Positions 15,996 through 25,259 of a stretch of DNA of 64,000 bases are shown here, piece after piece. The translations under genes were made by a program, and so were the position numbers. A model generated the notes under the pieces. The model was not told where the DNA came from. It saw only the letters and a list, made by a program, of their open reading frames with translations, and ran no database searches. The DNA is from Bradyrhizobium arachidis (GTDB lineage Bacteria > Pseudomonadota > Alphaproteobacteria > Rhizobiales > Xanthobacteraceae), in NCBI RefSeq assembly GCF_024758505.1, contig NZ_CP077970.1, forward strand, positions 3,906,001 to 3,970,000. Reading direction: 5' to 3'. The stretch's first letter is position 1. Each line of letters opens with the position of its first letter.

Positions 15996-16856
15996 ATGAA
16001 GCCTGCCAAGTTTGAATATGTGGCGCCGACGACGGTGGATGCCGCGGTCGAAGCTTTGCGCGCGGCCAATGGCGAGGGCAAGGTTCTCGCCGGCGGTCAG
16101 AGCCTGCTTCCGCTCTTGAATTTTCGGATGACGCGGCCTGCCGTGCTGGTCGACCTGAATGGCATCAAGGAACTGTCGTTCATCGAGCTGAGAGGCGATC
16201 GCGTAGCGATCGGTGCCTTGACGCGGCATCGCGAGATCGAGCAATCGCCGCTGATCGCATCGAAGCTGCCGGTGATGGCGGCGGCCATGCGTCACGTGGC
16301 GCATCTGGCGATCCGCAATCGCGGCACTATCGGCGGCAGCCTGTCTCATGCGGATCCCGCCGCGGAGCTACCGATGCTGTCGCTGTTCTACGGCGCGCGC
16401 CTGTCGGTTCAGGGACCGTCCGGCCGGCGGACCATCGCTGCCGAGGATTTTTTCGTCGACGCGCTGACGAATTGCCTGGCGCCTGAGGAGATCGTGGTGG
16501 AGATCGAATTTCCGATCCTGCAACACGACGGATGGGCCTTCGAGGAAGTCGCTCGCCGCTTCGGCGATTTCGCGCTTGCCAGCATCGCCGTCGCTGTCCG
16601 ACGCGGTGCTTCCATCATCGAGGACACGCGCGTTGCCGTGATGGGCGTGGCCGATACACCGCTCCGGCTGAAAGACGTCGAGGACAAGCTCCGCGGCACC
16701 ACTATCGACGGCCAGACGCCGGATCGATTTTCCGAGCTTGTCACGTCCTGCGTGTCTGCAAATGGCGACCTGCATGCTTCGGCCGAATATCGCCAGCACT
16801 TGCTCGGGCAGCTGGCCAAGCGGGCCATGCAGACGGCGCTGGCCGCGAAAGGGTAA
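15996..16856 (+). CDS. FAD-binding medium subunit of a molybdenum hydroxylase (CoxM-like)
   Basis: 286 aa. The N-terminal FAD motif LAGGQSLLPLLNFR (residues 29-42) and the second motif HLAIRNRGTIGGSLSHADPAAELP (about 105-128) define the xanthine dehydrogenase/CO dehydrogenase medium subunit. It passes electrons from the Fe-S subunit to an external acceptor via FAD. The C-terminal domain is the usual CO_deh_flav_C. It is followed 6 nt later by the 2Fe-2S subunit, so the complex is co-expressed. Nothing looks damaged. Confidence 0.92.
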   Translation: MKPAKFEYVAPTTVDAAVEALRAANGEGKVLAGGQSLLPLLNFRMTRPAVLVDLNGIKELSFIELRGDRVAIGALTRHREIEQSPLIASKLPVMAAAMRHVAHLAIRNRGTIGGSLSHADPAAELPMLSLFYGARLSVQGPSGRRTIAAEDFFVDALTNCLAPEEIVVEIEFPILQHDGWAFEEVARRFGDFALASIAVAVRRGASIIEDTRVAVMGVADTPLRLKDVEDKLRGTTIDGQTPDRFSELVTSCVSANGDLHASAEYRQHLLGQLAKRAMQTALAAKG

Positions 16857-16862
16857 TCGGCG

Positions 16863-17345
16863 ATGAGTACGACAGTATCGGTGACCGTCAACGGCACGAC
16901 GTACGACGTACAGGATGTCGAGCCGCGGCTCCTGTTGTCAGACTTCCTGCGCGATACGCTCGGACTGACAGGCACTCATGTCGGATGCGAGCATGGCGTT
17001 TGCGGCGCGTGCACGGTGCTCGTCAACGGCGATAGCGTCCGCTCCTGCCTGATGCTCGCCGTTCAAGCCAACGGCGCCGAGATCACGACCGTGGAAGGCC
17101 TCGGGACGCCGGAGGCGCTCAACGTCCTGCAGGCCCAGTTTCGCGAGCATCACGGGCTGCAGTGCGGCTTCTGCACGCCCGGCATGCTGATGACGGGCGA
17201 AGACCTGCTCCGGAAATATCCGCTCGCGACCGACGACGAGATCAGGGAAGGGCTGTCCGGCAATCTCTGCCGCTGCACCGGATACCAGAACATTGTCGCT
17301 GCAATCCGGGCTGCGGCGGCCAAGCGCGCGGAGGCCGTGACGTGA
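16863..17345 (+). CDS. 2Fe-2S small subunit of a molybdenum hydroxylase (CoxS-like)
   Basis: 160 aa. The plant-ferredoxin-type cluster ligands are in [15 protein letters not shown] (about residues 42-56) with a further Cys near 63. The second cluster is bound by CGFCTPGML and [10 protein letters not shown] (about 100-145). Both [2Fe-2S] sites are complete, so the subunit should be functional. Its stop overlaps the GTG start of the MBL hydrolase (GTGA). In most such operons the large subunit follows directly; here the hydrolase lies between. Confidence 0.93.
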   Translation: MSTTVSVTVNGTTYDVQDVEPRLLLSDFLRDTLGLTGTHVGCEHGVCGACTVLVNGDSVRSCLMLAVQANGAEITTVEGLGTPEALNVLQAQFREHHGLQCGFCTPGMLMTGEDLLRKYPLATDDEIREGLSGNLCRCTGYQNIVAAIRAAAAKRAEAVT

Positions 17346-18103
17346 AGCTCAATTTCCTCCCCGCCGGGCGCCTTCGCATGAAGAAGAGCATCTATGTGGC
17401 CGGCGCCGATCGCAGCGAGATGATCGATCTTCCTGTCAGTAGCGCCTTGATCCGGCACAAGCAGGGCAACATCCTGTTCGACACCGGCTGTCACCCTTCG
17501 GTGGTCGATCACCCTGAGGAGCGTTGGGGATCGCTCGCCAAGGTCATGAAGCCTTTGATGAGCGCAAGCGAGACCCTGCTGCCGAGCCTTGCCTGTGTCG
17601 GGCTGGAGCCGGACGATATCGACGTCGTCGTCAATTCCCATTTTCATCCCGACCATTGCGGCTGCAATCAGTTCTTCCGCAAGGCGACGATCCTTGCCCA
17701 CGCCAAGGAAATCGAGGCCGCGAAGGCGCAGGGTGCGGAAGCCGTGGGCTATCTCCGTGCGGATTGGGACTACGGCCAGCCGATCGAGCCCTTGCACGGC
17801 GAGAAGGACATCTTCGGAGATTCCAGCGTCGTCCTGGTGCCCTTGCCAGGCCATACGCCGGGCTTGGTCGGTGCGCTGGTCAGCCTCGATCGCGATGGTC
17901 AGTTTCTGCTCGCGTCGGACGCCGTCAGCCTGCGGCAAAACCTCGATACCGATACCGCGCCTCGCAATACCTGGAACGTCGAGGAACAGCTGAAGACGTT
18001 CGCAGAGGTGCGGCGGATCGAGAACGCCGGTGCTGCGGTGATCTGTGGCCATGACGACCAGCAGTGGCGGGGCCTGCGTAAGGGAAGCGAAGGCTATGAA
18101 TAG
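17342..18103 (+). CDS. MBL-fold hydrolase, N-acyl-homoserine-lactonase type
   Basis: About 253 aa from GTG 17342 (the frame is open earlier inside the small-subunit gene, but the GTGA coupling fixes the start). The dizinc motif is [13 protein letters not shown] near residue 100. Then come [18 protein letters not shown] and a late GHDDQQW, all matching AiiA-like lactonases. The product probably hydrolyses a lactone in the catabolic pathway rather than quenching quorum signals, because it overlaps both the small-subunit gene (4 nt) and the large-subunit gene (8 nt) of the molybdenum hydroxylase. Cytosolic, no signal peptide. Confidence 0.88.
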   Translation: MKLNFLPAGRLRMKKSIYVAGADRSEMIDLPVSSALIRHKQGNILFDTGCHPSVVDHPEERWGSLAKVMKPLMSASETLLPSLACVGLEPDDIDVVVNSHFHPDHCGCNQFFRKATILAHAKEIEAAKAQGAEAVGYLRADWDYGQPIEPLHGEKDIFGDSSVVLVPLPGHTPGLVGALVSLDRDGQFLLASDAVSLRQNLDTDTAPRNTWNVEEQLKTFAEVRRIENAGAAVICGHDDQQWRGLRKGSEGYE

Positions 18104-20498
18104 CGAAACGCGCCCTCATTCATCGGACGTCTTGCGGCCGCGCAACGTCGGCGCGCCGATCAAGCGTACTGAAGACCCGCGGCTCTTGACCGGCCGCGGC
18201 GAGTATTCGGCCGACCGGAAGCCGGATCGGCCGCTGCACATCGCGTTCCTTCGCAGCGGGCAGCCGCATGCGCTGATCTCCCGGATCGATACCGCTGCTG
18301 CGCAGGCGATGTCCGGTGTGGTCGCGGTGCTCACCGCGGAGAGCATCGCCGGCGACTTCAAGCCGGTGATCCCGGTCTCGCGGATGCCGAACTACTACGC
18401 GACGCCGATCGTGCCGCTGGCTTCCGGCAAGGTCCGCTATGTCGGCGAGGCCGTGGCTGCCGTGATAGCCACCTCGCGATATCTGGCGGAGGATGCGCTC
18501 GAGTTGATCGAGGTCGACTACGAGCCGCTTGGGGCGCTCTCGCGCGCGGAACTCGCCGTTGCCGATGGCGCGGCACTTCTGCACGACGAGGCCGGAACAA
18601 ACGTCCTGATCGCGCGCGAGTTCAGGAAAGGCGACGTGGCTGCCGATCTCAAGGCGGCCGCGGTCAGGGTAGGCGGTCGGTTTGAGATGACCCGCAAGGC
18701 ACCGCTTGCGATGGAGCCGCGGAGCTATACGGCCGAGTACGAGAAGCGGCGAGATGCCATCACGCTCTATACGTCGTCGAACATTCCGGGCATCGTCCGC
18801 GACGCGATTTCGGAATCGCTTGATCTTCCAGGTCATCGGTTGCGGGTGGTGGCGCCCGATGTCGGTGGTAGCTTTGGATCGAAGGGGTCGCTCTATCCCG
18901 AAGAGCTCCTGATCTGCATCGCGGCGCGCAAGCTCGGCCGCTCGCTGAAGTGGACGGCCGATCGTCTGGAAGATGTGAGCAGCTCGAGCCAGGCCTTCGC
19001 GGAAATCGTCGATGCCGAGATGGGTTTTGACGCCAACGGCATCGCGACCTCGCTGCAGGCGGACGTGATCGGCGACGTCGGGGCCTATTCGATCTATCCC
19101 TGGACCTGCGGGCTGGAGCCGGTGCAAGTCGTCAGCTTCCTTCCGGGTCCCTACAAGATCGCGTCGTATCGCGGCGCCGTCCGCGGCGTCGCCACCTGCA
19201 AGCCACCGACCGGTCCCTACCGCGGCGTCGGCCGGCCGATCTCGACCTTCGTCGCCGAGCGCCTGATGGACCTTGGCGCCAGGGCGCTCGGTCTTGATCC
19301 TCTCGAAATCAGGCGCCGCAACCTGGTCCGGGCCGAGGAATTCCCGTACCGGATCGCATCCGGAATCATCTGGGACAAGACAGGTTTCGTCGAATGCCTC
19401 GAGGCCGCTGCTGAGGCTGCTGGTTACCAACAGCTTCGCCTCCAGCAAGCGGATGCGCGCAAGCGGGGACGTCTGTTCGGCATCGGGATCGCCTCCTACG
19501 CGGAGCTGACCGGCATCGGATCGCGGATCGCCGTCGCACCGGGCATGCCGATCAACACCGGCTCGGAAACGGCGAAGATCACCATCGATTCGACCGGTGC
19601 TATCACGGCGGCCTTTGGTGTCGCCTCTCACGGACAAGGGCTCGAGACGACGCTGGCGCAAATCGTGGCCGATGATCTCGGCGCCCGCTTCGACGACATC
19701 CGCGTCATTCAGGGCGACAGCGACGAGGTTCCGATGTCGACCGGGACCTATGCGAGCCGTAGCGCGGTGCTCGGCGGCGGTGCTGCCAAGCATGCCTCGC
19801 GCATCCTCCAGGACAAGATCAAGCGGGTTGCGTCTCATCTGCTGGAGGCCAACCAGGACGACATCGAGGTTTCGGACGGCAAGGCCGCGGTCATCGGCAC
19901 CGACCGCGTGGTGACCTTCAAGCAGGTCGCCAAGGCAGTTTATTCCGACATGAAGACGCTGCCGGTCGAGGCGCGCGAGGAGCTGACGGCGACGTACACC
20001 TACGACCCGATCAATGGGACGACCGCGGCGGCCACTCATATCGCCGTGGTCGAAGTCGATCCTGCGACTTGCTTCGTCAAGATACTGAAATACGTCGTCG
20101 CGGAGGATTGCGGGAGGATCATCAATCCGATGATCGTCGACGGCCAGGTCCATGGCGGCGTCGCGCAAGGTATCGGTGCGGCGCTGTTCGAGGAGCTCGT
20201 CTATGACGATGACGGTCAGCTTCTGAGCGCGAGCCTCGTCGACTATGTGATCCCGTCCGCGCCCGAAGTGCCGGCCATGGATGTCGTCCACATCGAAAGC
20301 GAATCGGCGGTGGCCGGTGGATTCCGCGGCATGGGCGAGGGCGGCACGATCGGCGCGCCGGCCGCCATTGCCAATGCGATCGCCGACGCGTTGTCGCCGC
20401 TCGGCATCGACGTGTCCATTCTTCCGATGACTCCGGAGCGCATCTTCAGGCTCATGGAGCAGGCCAGATTCAACGCGAGAGGAAAAGCAGATGAGTGA
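18096..20498 (+). CDS. Molybdopterin-binding large subunit of a xanthine-dehydrogenase-family hydroxylase
   Basis: 800 aa. It opens with the usual [20 protein letters not shown]. Mo-cofactor motifs include GGSFGSKG (about residue 260), [11 protein letters not shown] (about 370), [13 protein letters not shown] (about 510) and the C-terminal [21 protein letters not shown] with the catalytic Glu (about 750). The PYRGVGR loop resembles the form II type, not the AYxCSFR of true CO dehydrogenase, so this hydroxylates an organic substrate, probably a heterocycle or aromatic acid or its CoA ester. ATG 18096 overlaps the hydrolase stop by 8 nt. It is downstream-coupled to an SDR gene. Confidence 0.92.
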   Translation: MNSETRPHSSDVLRPRNVGAPIKRTEDPRLLTGRGEYSADRKPDRPLHIAFLRSGQPHALISRIDTAAAQAMSGVVAVLTAESIAGDFKPVIPVSRMPNYYATPIVPLASGKVRYVGEAVAAVIATSRYLAEDALELIEVDYEPLGALSRAELAVADGAALLHDEAGTNVLIAREFRKGDVAADLKAAAVRVGGRFEMTRKAPLAMEPRSYTAEYEKRRDAITLYTSSNIPGIVRDAISESLDLPGHRLRVVAPDVGGSFGSKGSLYPEELLICIAARKLGRSLKWTADRLEDVSSSSQAFAEIVDAEMGFDANGIATSLQADVIGDVGAYSIYPWTCGLEPVQVVSFLPGPYKIASYRGAVRGVATCKPPTGPYRGVGRPISTFVAERLMDLGARALGLDPLEIRRRNLVRAEEFPYRIASGIIWDKTGFVECLEAAAEAAGYQQLRLQQADARKRGRLFGIGIASYAELTGIGSRIAVAPGMPINTGSETAKITIDSTGAITAAFGVASHGQGLETTLAQIVADDLGARFDDIRVIQGDSDEVPMSTGTYASRSAVLGGGAAKHASRILQDKIKRVASHLLEANQDDIEVSDGKAAVIGTDRVVTFKQVAKAVYSDMKTLPVEAREELTATYTYDPINGTTAAATHIAVVEVDPATCFVKILKYVVAEDCGRIINPMIVDGQVHGGVAQGIGAALFEELVYDDDGQLLSASLVDYVIPSAPEVPAMDVVHIESESAVAGGFRGMGEGGTIGAPAAIANAIADALSPLGIDVSILPMTPERIFRLMEQARFNARGKADE

Positions 20499-21240
20499 TC
20501 TCAAAGGACGTGTCGCGCTCGTGACCGGCGGCGGACGAGACGTAGGCGCGGCGATCGCCAAGCTCTTGGCGGAACACGGCGCCAGCGTTGCGGTCAACTA
20601 TCACAGCTCGAAGTCCGAGGCCGAAGCGGTGGTCGCCGAGATCGAGAAGGCCGGCGGCAAGGCCAGGGCTTATCAGGCCGATATCTCGGACGCCGACGTC
20701 GTTAGGAAAATGGTTGCCGGCATCAAGAACGATTTCGGCGGGCTCGACATCCTCGTCAACAACGCCGGGCTGGTGTTTCGCAAGCGTTTCAGCGAAAGCA
20801 CGCCCGAGGACTGGAAGAGGCAGATCGACACCTGCCTGTACGGTGCGCTGAATTGCTCGCACAGTGCCGGGCCGCTGCTTGAAGCGTCCGGCCGCGGCCG
20901 CATCATCTCCATCATGGGGGACTCATCGAGGGTCGGCGAGTCCGGCCTCGCACTCGGTGCGGCCGCGCGCGCCGGCACGATCGCGTTGATGAAGTCGCTG
21001 GCCCGCGAATGGGGGCGCTCCGGCGTGACCGCGAATTCGATCTCGCTGGGCCTCATCGAAACCGCCCACGACAAGACCTGGGTGGATGCCAATCGCGACA
21101 AGCTGGTCAAAGCCTACGCCATCCGCCGGCTGGGCCTGCCGTCCGACGTTGCACCGTTGGTCGCCCTGCTGGCGTCCGATGCGGGCAGCTGGATCACGGG
21201 GCAGGTGATCAGCGTCAACGGCGGCTACAGTATGGTCTAG
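20491..21240 (+). CDS. SDR-family protein with a degenerate active site
   Basis: 249 aa. The Rossmann motif VTGGGRDVGAAIAKL and NNAG are intact. Where YxxxK is expected the protein reads LGAAARAGTIALMKSLA: by alignment Tyr becomes Gly and Lys becomes Arg. The upstream catalytic Ser region is GDSSRVG. The C-terminus keeps GQVISVNGGYSMV. So the fold and cofactor site look sound but the classical catalytic residues are gone. It may use other chemistry or be non-enzymatic. ATG overlaps the large-subunit stop by 8 nt, and the ligase follows 11 nt later. Confidence 0.83.
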   Translation: MSDLKGRVALVTGGGRDVGAAIAKLLAEHGASVAVNYHSSKSEAEAVVAEIEKAGGKARAYQADISDADVVRKMVAGIKNDFGGLDILVNNAGLVFRKRFSESTPEDWKRQIDTCLYGALNCSHSAGPLLEASGRGRIISIMGDSSRVGESGLALGAAARAGTIALMKSLAREWGRSGVTANSISLGLIETAHDKTWVDANRDKLVKAYAIRRLGLPSDVAPLVALLASDAGSWITGQVISVNGGYSMV

Positions 21241-21251
21241 GAGATACGACG

Positions 21252-22793
21252 ATGCTGCACGTTGATCTGATCGCACCGATCGCAACGCTCCTCGATCGTC
21301 ATGCGAAGCAGCGGCCCGACAAGGTCGCGTACTGGGACTCGTCGCGATCCGTCACCTACGCGGAGCTTGCGACGCGTACCGCCTCGATCGCGGCGAACCT
21401 GGCGAAGGCCGGTCTGCGGGAGGGCGACAAGGTTGCGATCTATCTGCCCAACGGCGTCGACTGGATCGAAGCCTGCTTCGCGGCGCTGCGTGCCGGTGCG
21501 GTCGTGGTTCCCATCAGCTTCGATGCGGCGGAAGGGGAGATCAGCTATCGCCTGACCGATGCCGGTTGCAGCCTCGTCATCACGGCTGCGGCGAGGAAGG
21601 AGCTGATCGCGAAGATCTGCGGTGATGCCGGGATTGCGCCGACGGTGATCTTTGCCGGTGTCGATGCGGCGCAGGCCGGCAGAGCGCTGTCGGATCTTGC
21701 AACAGAGAGCGCCGCGAAACCGCTCGATCCCGACGACATCGACCGCTCGTCCTTCATCATCTACACGTCCGGCACGACGGGCCGGGCGAAAGGTGTGCTG
21801 CTGTCGTTGCGCGGCATGCTGTGGATCGCCGCGGCATGCTGGGCGCCGATCGGCGAACTGACCGACAAGGACGTCGTTCTGTCACCGTTGCCGCTGTTTC
21901 ACTCCTACGGTCTCAATCTGTCGGTGCTCAGCGTGCTCGCGGCCGGCGCGAGCGAGCACATCATGGAGAAGTTTTCACCGCAGCAGGCGCTCGATCTGTT
22001 GCAGACAGGAAAATATTCGATCCTGCCGGGCGTGCCGACGATGTTCCACTATCTCCTACATCGTGCGCAGGAGGCTGGGATCGAACGCCTCGGCTCGGTC
22101 CGGCTGTGCATCTCCGCAGGCGCCATCATGCCGGCGACCCTGAACAACGCCTTCGAGAAGCAGTTCAGGACACGGCTGCTGGACGGATACGGCATCACCG
22201 AGACGTCCACGATGGTCACGATGAACTGGCTGCATGGCGCGCGCCCTATGGGATCGTGCGGACTGCCGGTGCCGGGCCTTGCCGTGCGCATCGTCGATCC
22301 ATCCTCGCTTGAGGATGTCCCGATCGGCGAGGAAGGCGAGCTGATTGTGCGCGGGCCGAACCTGATGCACGGCTATCACAACAAGCCTGCGGAGACGGCG
22401 TCTGCCCTGCGAAAGGGCTGGTACCATACCGGCGATCTCGCGAAGTCGGACGCCAGCGGCTATCTGACGATCACCGGCCGGATCAAGGAACTGATCATCC
22501 GTGGCGGCCAGAACATCGCGCCGGCCGAGATCGAGGAGGTCGTGGTCCGACATCCGCAGGTGACCGATTGTGCCGTTGTCGGCATTAGGCACGCCACGCT
22601 CGGCGAAGTGCCGTGCCTCTTTGTCGTGGCCAAGGCCAACGAGCTGGATGTCACGTCGCTGATGGACCACTGCAGGGCCCATCTCTCATCCTACAAGATC
22701 CCCGAAGCGACCCATCTCGTCTCGGAGATTCCACGCACGGGCTCGGGGAAGATCATGCGCTTCAAGCTGGTCGAGGCATTGAGCCGCGCTTAG
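21252..22793 (+). CDS. AMP-dependent acyl-CoA ligase
   Basis: 513 aa, normal for the ANL superfamily. Motifs occur in order: IIYTSGTTGRAKGVLLS (P-loop, about residue 170), GYGITETSTM (A5), GWYHTGDLAKSD (A7), GRIKELIIRGGQNIAPAEIEE (hinge) and the catalytic Lys in RTGSGKIMRFKL (A10). It activates a carboxylic acid as acyl-AMP then acyl-CoA in the cytosol. Within this operon the acid would be the substrate or product of the molybdenum hydroxylase or lactonase, and the thioester would feed the crotonase and dehydratase. The frame is open to 21009, but ATG 21252 gives the family N-terminus. Confidence 0.92.
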   Translation: MLHVDLIAPIATLLDRHAKQRPDKVAYWDSSRSVTYAELATRTASIAANLAKAGLREGDKVAIYLPNGVDWIEACFAALRAGAVVVPISFDAAEGEISYRLTDAGCSLVITAAARKELIAKICGDAGIAPTVIFAGVDAAQAGRALSDLATESAAKPLDPDDIDRSSFIIYTSGTTGRAKGVLLSLRGMLWIAAACWAPIGELTDKDVVLSPLPLFHSYGLNLSVLSVLAAGASEHIMEKFSPQQALDLLQTGKYSILPGVPTMFHYLLHRAQEAGIERLGSVRLCISAGAIMPATLNNAFEKQFRTRLLDGYGITETSTMVTMNWLHGARPMGSCGLPVPGLAVRIVDPSSLEDVPIGEEGELIVRGPNLMHGYHNKPAETASALRKGWYHTGDLAKSDASGYLTITGRIKELIIRGGQNIAPAEIEEVVVRHPQVTDCAVVGIRHATLGEVPCLFVVAKANELDVTSLMDHCRAHLSSYKIPEATHLVSEIPRTGSGKIMRFKLVEALSRA

Positions 22794-22808
22794 GGCAGGC
22801 GTGCAGGG

Positions 22809-23852
22809 CTATGAATCGACGGAACGCGGTCCCAGGGCGCCAAACGCCTTGGGATCGTAGGTCAACCTGTAGCGCATGTCGGCGGCGACAATCGGCTGCT
22901 TGCAGCGGTCGCAGTTCACCGACGCATGGAAATCATGCCCGCAGGTAACGTGGGTGAGCAGCAGTGGCGGCTTGCCTTTGGAGAGCCAACGATCGCCCCA
23001 CTGCAGCATCGTGATGAACGGCCCGTAGAGGTCGCGCCCCATGTCGGTGAGGAGATACTCATAGCGATCGGGCGAGCTCTGGTATTGCCGGCGGCGCAAC
23101 ACACCGCTGGCGACGAGACGGTTGAGCCGGTCGGTCAGGATATTCGGCGCGATCTCGAGTTCGGTGAGGATCTTGTCGTAGCGCCGATTGCCGAAGAAGC
23201 CCTCGCGCACGACCATGAAGCTCCATTTGTCGCCGATGATCTCGAGCGCGCGCGACACAGAGCTTGGGCGGCCAAGCTGGAAGCGGTTGCCGTCGGAGGC
23301 TCTCCGTGTGTTGCGGCCGGCCTTGGCGGGGTGGCGCCCGGCGCCCGGTCCGTCGCGGTATTTGGCATCGCGCGCGCTGACGCTTTCACCACAATGCGAG
23401 CACGCGACGATCGGGTGGCTGTCGCAACCGCAGCCGATGTGGACCAGCGTCAGTGGTGCGGGCTTGCCGCCTGCGAGCCAGTGATCGCCGAACTGCATCA
23501 ACGCGATGAAGCTCGGATAGAGATCGAAGCCCATCTTGGTCAGACGATATTCCTTGCGCAGCGACGTTCCGGGCGCGACCTGACGGAAGATCGCGAGCTG
23601 CGTGAGTTTCCTCAGACGATCGGTCAGTGTCGCCCTGGGAATGCCGAGTGCTGCGCGGAATGCCTCGAACGTCTGCGTCCCGAAGAACGCCTCGCGGATG
23701 ATCAGGAAAGCCCAGGCGTCGGACACGATATCCAGCGTGCGCGCCACAGAACAGTTTCGTTCGCGCCTGATAACGCCGGCCTGACTCTTGGCCGGCTTCG
23801 CCGTCGGTCGGGCGGAAGGTTTCGTGGACGGGGCCTTGGCGGCGGCTGGCAT
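22809..23852 (-). CDS. Double-domain HxlR-family regulator
   Basis: 347 aa made of two consecutive HxlR winged-helix units. Unit 1 (about residues 32-130) includes SVARTLDIVSDAWAFLIIREAFFG and LTDRLRKLTQLAIF; unit 2 (about 195-295) includes SVSRALEIIGDKWSFMVVREGFFG and LTDRLNRLVASGVL. Each is followed by a similar Cys/His segment (CSHCGES; CDRCKQP) that could bind zinc. HxlR proteins normally dimerise as single domains, so this is a fused pseudo-dimer. It is divergent from the operon at 24 kb and convergent with the ligase gene. Two operator-like motifs lie in its upstream region. Confidence 0.85.
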   Translation of the reverse strand: MPAAAKAPSTKPSARPTAKPAKSQAGVIRRERNCSVARTLDIVSDAWAFLIIREAFFGTQTFEAFRAALGIPRATLTDRLRKLTQLAIFRQVAPGTSLRKEYRLTKMGFDLYPSFIALMQFGDHWLAGGKPAPLTLVHIGCGCDSHPIVACSHCGESVSARDAKYRDGPGAGRHPAKAGRNTRRASDGNRFQLGRPSSVSRALEIIGDKWSFMVVREGFFGNRRYDKILTELEIAPNILTDRLNRLVASGVLRRRQYQSSPDRYEYLLTDMGRDLYGPFITMLQWGDRWLSKGKPPLLLTHVTCGHDFHASVNCDRCKQPIVAADMRYRLTYDPKAFGALGPRSVDS

Positions 23853-23948
23853 GTCTCGGGCAATCCGTATTCGCAGTCACCATTCAAGGGCCGCTTCACA
23901 AGCCCGGCCCGTTTAACACATCGGCGCGATTGACTCCCACGAAAAATC

Positions 23949-23967
23949 AGTCTAGTTACGCATGTAA
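23949..23967 (+). promoter_or_regulatory. Operator-like motif, copy 2
   Basis: AGTCTAGTTACGCATGTAA, with AAAAATC in front just as at copy 1. It lies in the divergent promoter region between the HxlR-type regulator and the binding-protein gene. Confidence 0.65.
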
Positions 23968-23971
23968 CAAA

Positions 23972-23990
23972 AGTCTAGTTATGCATGTAA
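23972..23990 (+). promoter_or_regulatory. Operator-like motif, copy 3
   Basis: AGTCTAGTTATGCATGTAA, one base different from copy 2 and exactly 23 bp downstream of it (about two helical turns). The doubled site suits a regulator with two DNA-binding domains per chain. Confidence 0.65.
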
Positions 23991-24033
23991 TGGCGCGGAT
24001 CGCGCCGCGCCTGATTTTCAAGGGAGGAGCGTG

Positions 24034-25254
24034 ATGAAGGCTGGAGTGCAGATAATCTTGATCGCAGCGGCAGTCGCCTTCGCAAGCAACGTCGCCGCAC
24101 AGACTGCTGCGGTTTCCGACGATGCCGTGAAGATCGGCGTGCTGACCGACATGTCCGGCCAGTTCTCTCACGAATCCGGTGAGGGGTCCGTGACAGCAGT
24201 GAAAATGGCGGTTGAGGATTTCGGCGGCAAGGTGCTGGGCAAGCCGATTGAGGTGCTGGTGGCCGACCACCAGAACAAGCCGGACACGGCCTCGGGGCTC
24301 GCGCGCAAATGGTTCGACGTCGATCATGTCGACATGGTCGCCAATTTGATCAATTCCTCGATCGCGCTCACCGTCTCCCAGCTTGCACAGCAGAAGAACA
24401 GGATCGCCATCATCAACGGCTCCGGTTCATCGCGCCTCACCAATGATGCCTGCACGCCCAACAGCGTTCACTATGCCTACGACACCTACGCACTGGCTCG
24501 CGGCACCGGCAGCGCGCTGATGAAGGCAGGTCAAAAGAGCTGGTACTTCCTGACGGCGGACTATGCCTTTGGACATGCGCTGGAGGGCGACACCACTGCG
24601 GTCGTGAAGAGCCTGGGCGGTGAGGTGGTTGGATCGACCCGATATCCGATCGAGGCGTTCGACCAATCCTCATTCCTGCTCCAGGCGCAGTCGTCAAAAG
24701 CCCAGGTCATCGGCCTGGCGGGTTCAGGCAATGTCCTCGTCAATTCGATCAAGTCGGCGCAGGAGTTCGGGATCACGAAGGGAGGCCAGACGCTTGCCGG
24801 ACTGCTGGTATGGATCACCGATATCAAGAGCCTCGGCCTTCGGACGGCGCAGGGGCTCGTGCTGACCAACGCCTTCTATTGGGATCGCGACGACGAGACG
24901 CGCGCATGGTCGAAGCGCTTCCACGAACGCATGAAGCGGATGCCGCATATGGGCGACGCCGGCGACTATTCGTCGACCATGCATTATCTCAAGGCGATCG
25001 ACGCCGCCGGGACCGACGAAGCCAAGGCCGTGATGAGCAAGATGCGCGAGATGCCGATCAACGACTTCTTCGCCAAGAACGGCCGCATCCGCGAGGATGG
25101 GCGTATGGTGCACGACATGTATGTGTACGAGGTGAAGCAGCCGTCGGAATCCAAGGGCGAATGGGATTTCTACAAGCTGCGCGAAGTGATCCCGGGCGAG
25201 CAGGCGTTCCGCCCACTCAAGGACAGCCTCTGCCCGCTGGTCAAGAAGGGGTGA
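24034..25254 (+). CDS. Periplasmic substrate-binding protein, branched-chain amino-acid ABC type
   Basis: About 406 aa with a Sec signal (MKAGVQIILIAAAVAFASNVAAQ). The mature part is a type I periplasmic binding fold: VKIGVLTDMSGQFSHESGEGS, an ADHQNKPDTASG segment, SSIALTVSQLA and YAFGHALEGD. Relatives bind amino acids, aromatic acids or other small carboxylates. ATG 34 bases into the line (24034) follows AGGGAGGAG; the GTG at 24031 is too close to it. No permease or ATPase gene is adjacent, so it is an orphan that must share a transporter or act as a sensor. It is first in the operon with the dehydratase-like gene. Confidence 0.88.
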   Translation: MKAGVQIILIAAAVAFASNVAAQTAAVSDDAVKIGVLTDMSGQFSHESGEGSVTAVKMAVEDFGGKVLGKPIEVLVADHQNKPDTASGLARKWFDVDHVDMVANLINSSIALTVSQLAQQKNRIAIINGSGSSRLTNDACTPNSVHYAYDTYALARGTGSALMKAGQKSWYFLTADYAFGHALEGDTTAVVKSLGGEVVGSTRYPIEAFDQSSFLLQAQSSKAQVIGLAGSGNVLVNSIKSAQEFGITKGGQTLAGLLVWITDIKSLGLRTAQGLVLTNAFYWDRDDETRAWSKRFHERMKRMPHMGDAGDYSSTMHYLKAIDAAGTDEAKAVMSKMREMPINDFFAKNGRIREDGRMVHDMYVYEVKQPSESKGEWDFYKLREVIPGEQAFRPLKDSLCPLVKKG

Positions 25255-25259
25255 CCTCG

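Noticed and set aside
17342..18103. Quorum-quenching AHL lactonase
   Set aside because: The fold and motif fit, but the gene overlaps both molybdenum hydroxylase subunit genes, so a pathway lactone is the likelier substrate; no LuxR/LuxI genes are present.
15996..20498. Aerobic CO dehydrogenase (coxMSL)
   Set aside because: The large-subunit loop reads PYRGVGR, not the AYxCSFR of form I enzymes, and ligase, lactonase and crotonase neighbours indicate an organic substrate.
18120..20597. An 825-codon open frame on the minus strand
   Set aside because: It is fully antisense to the molybdenum hydroxylase large subunit, whose motifs and overlaps with neighbours are unambiguous. Long antisense frames are expected in GC-rich DNA.
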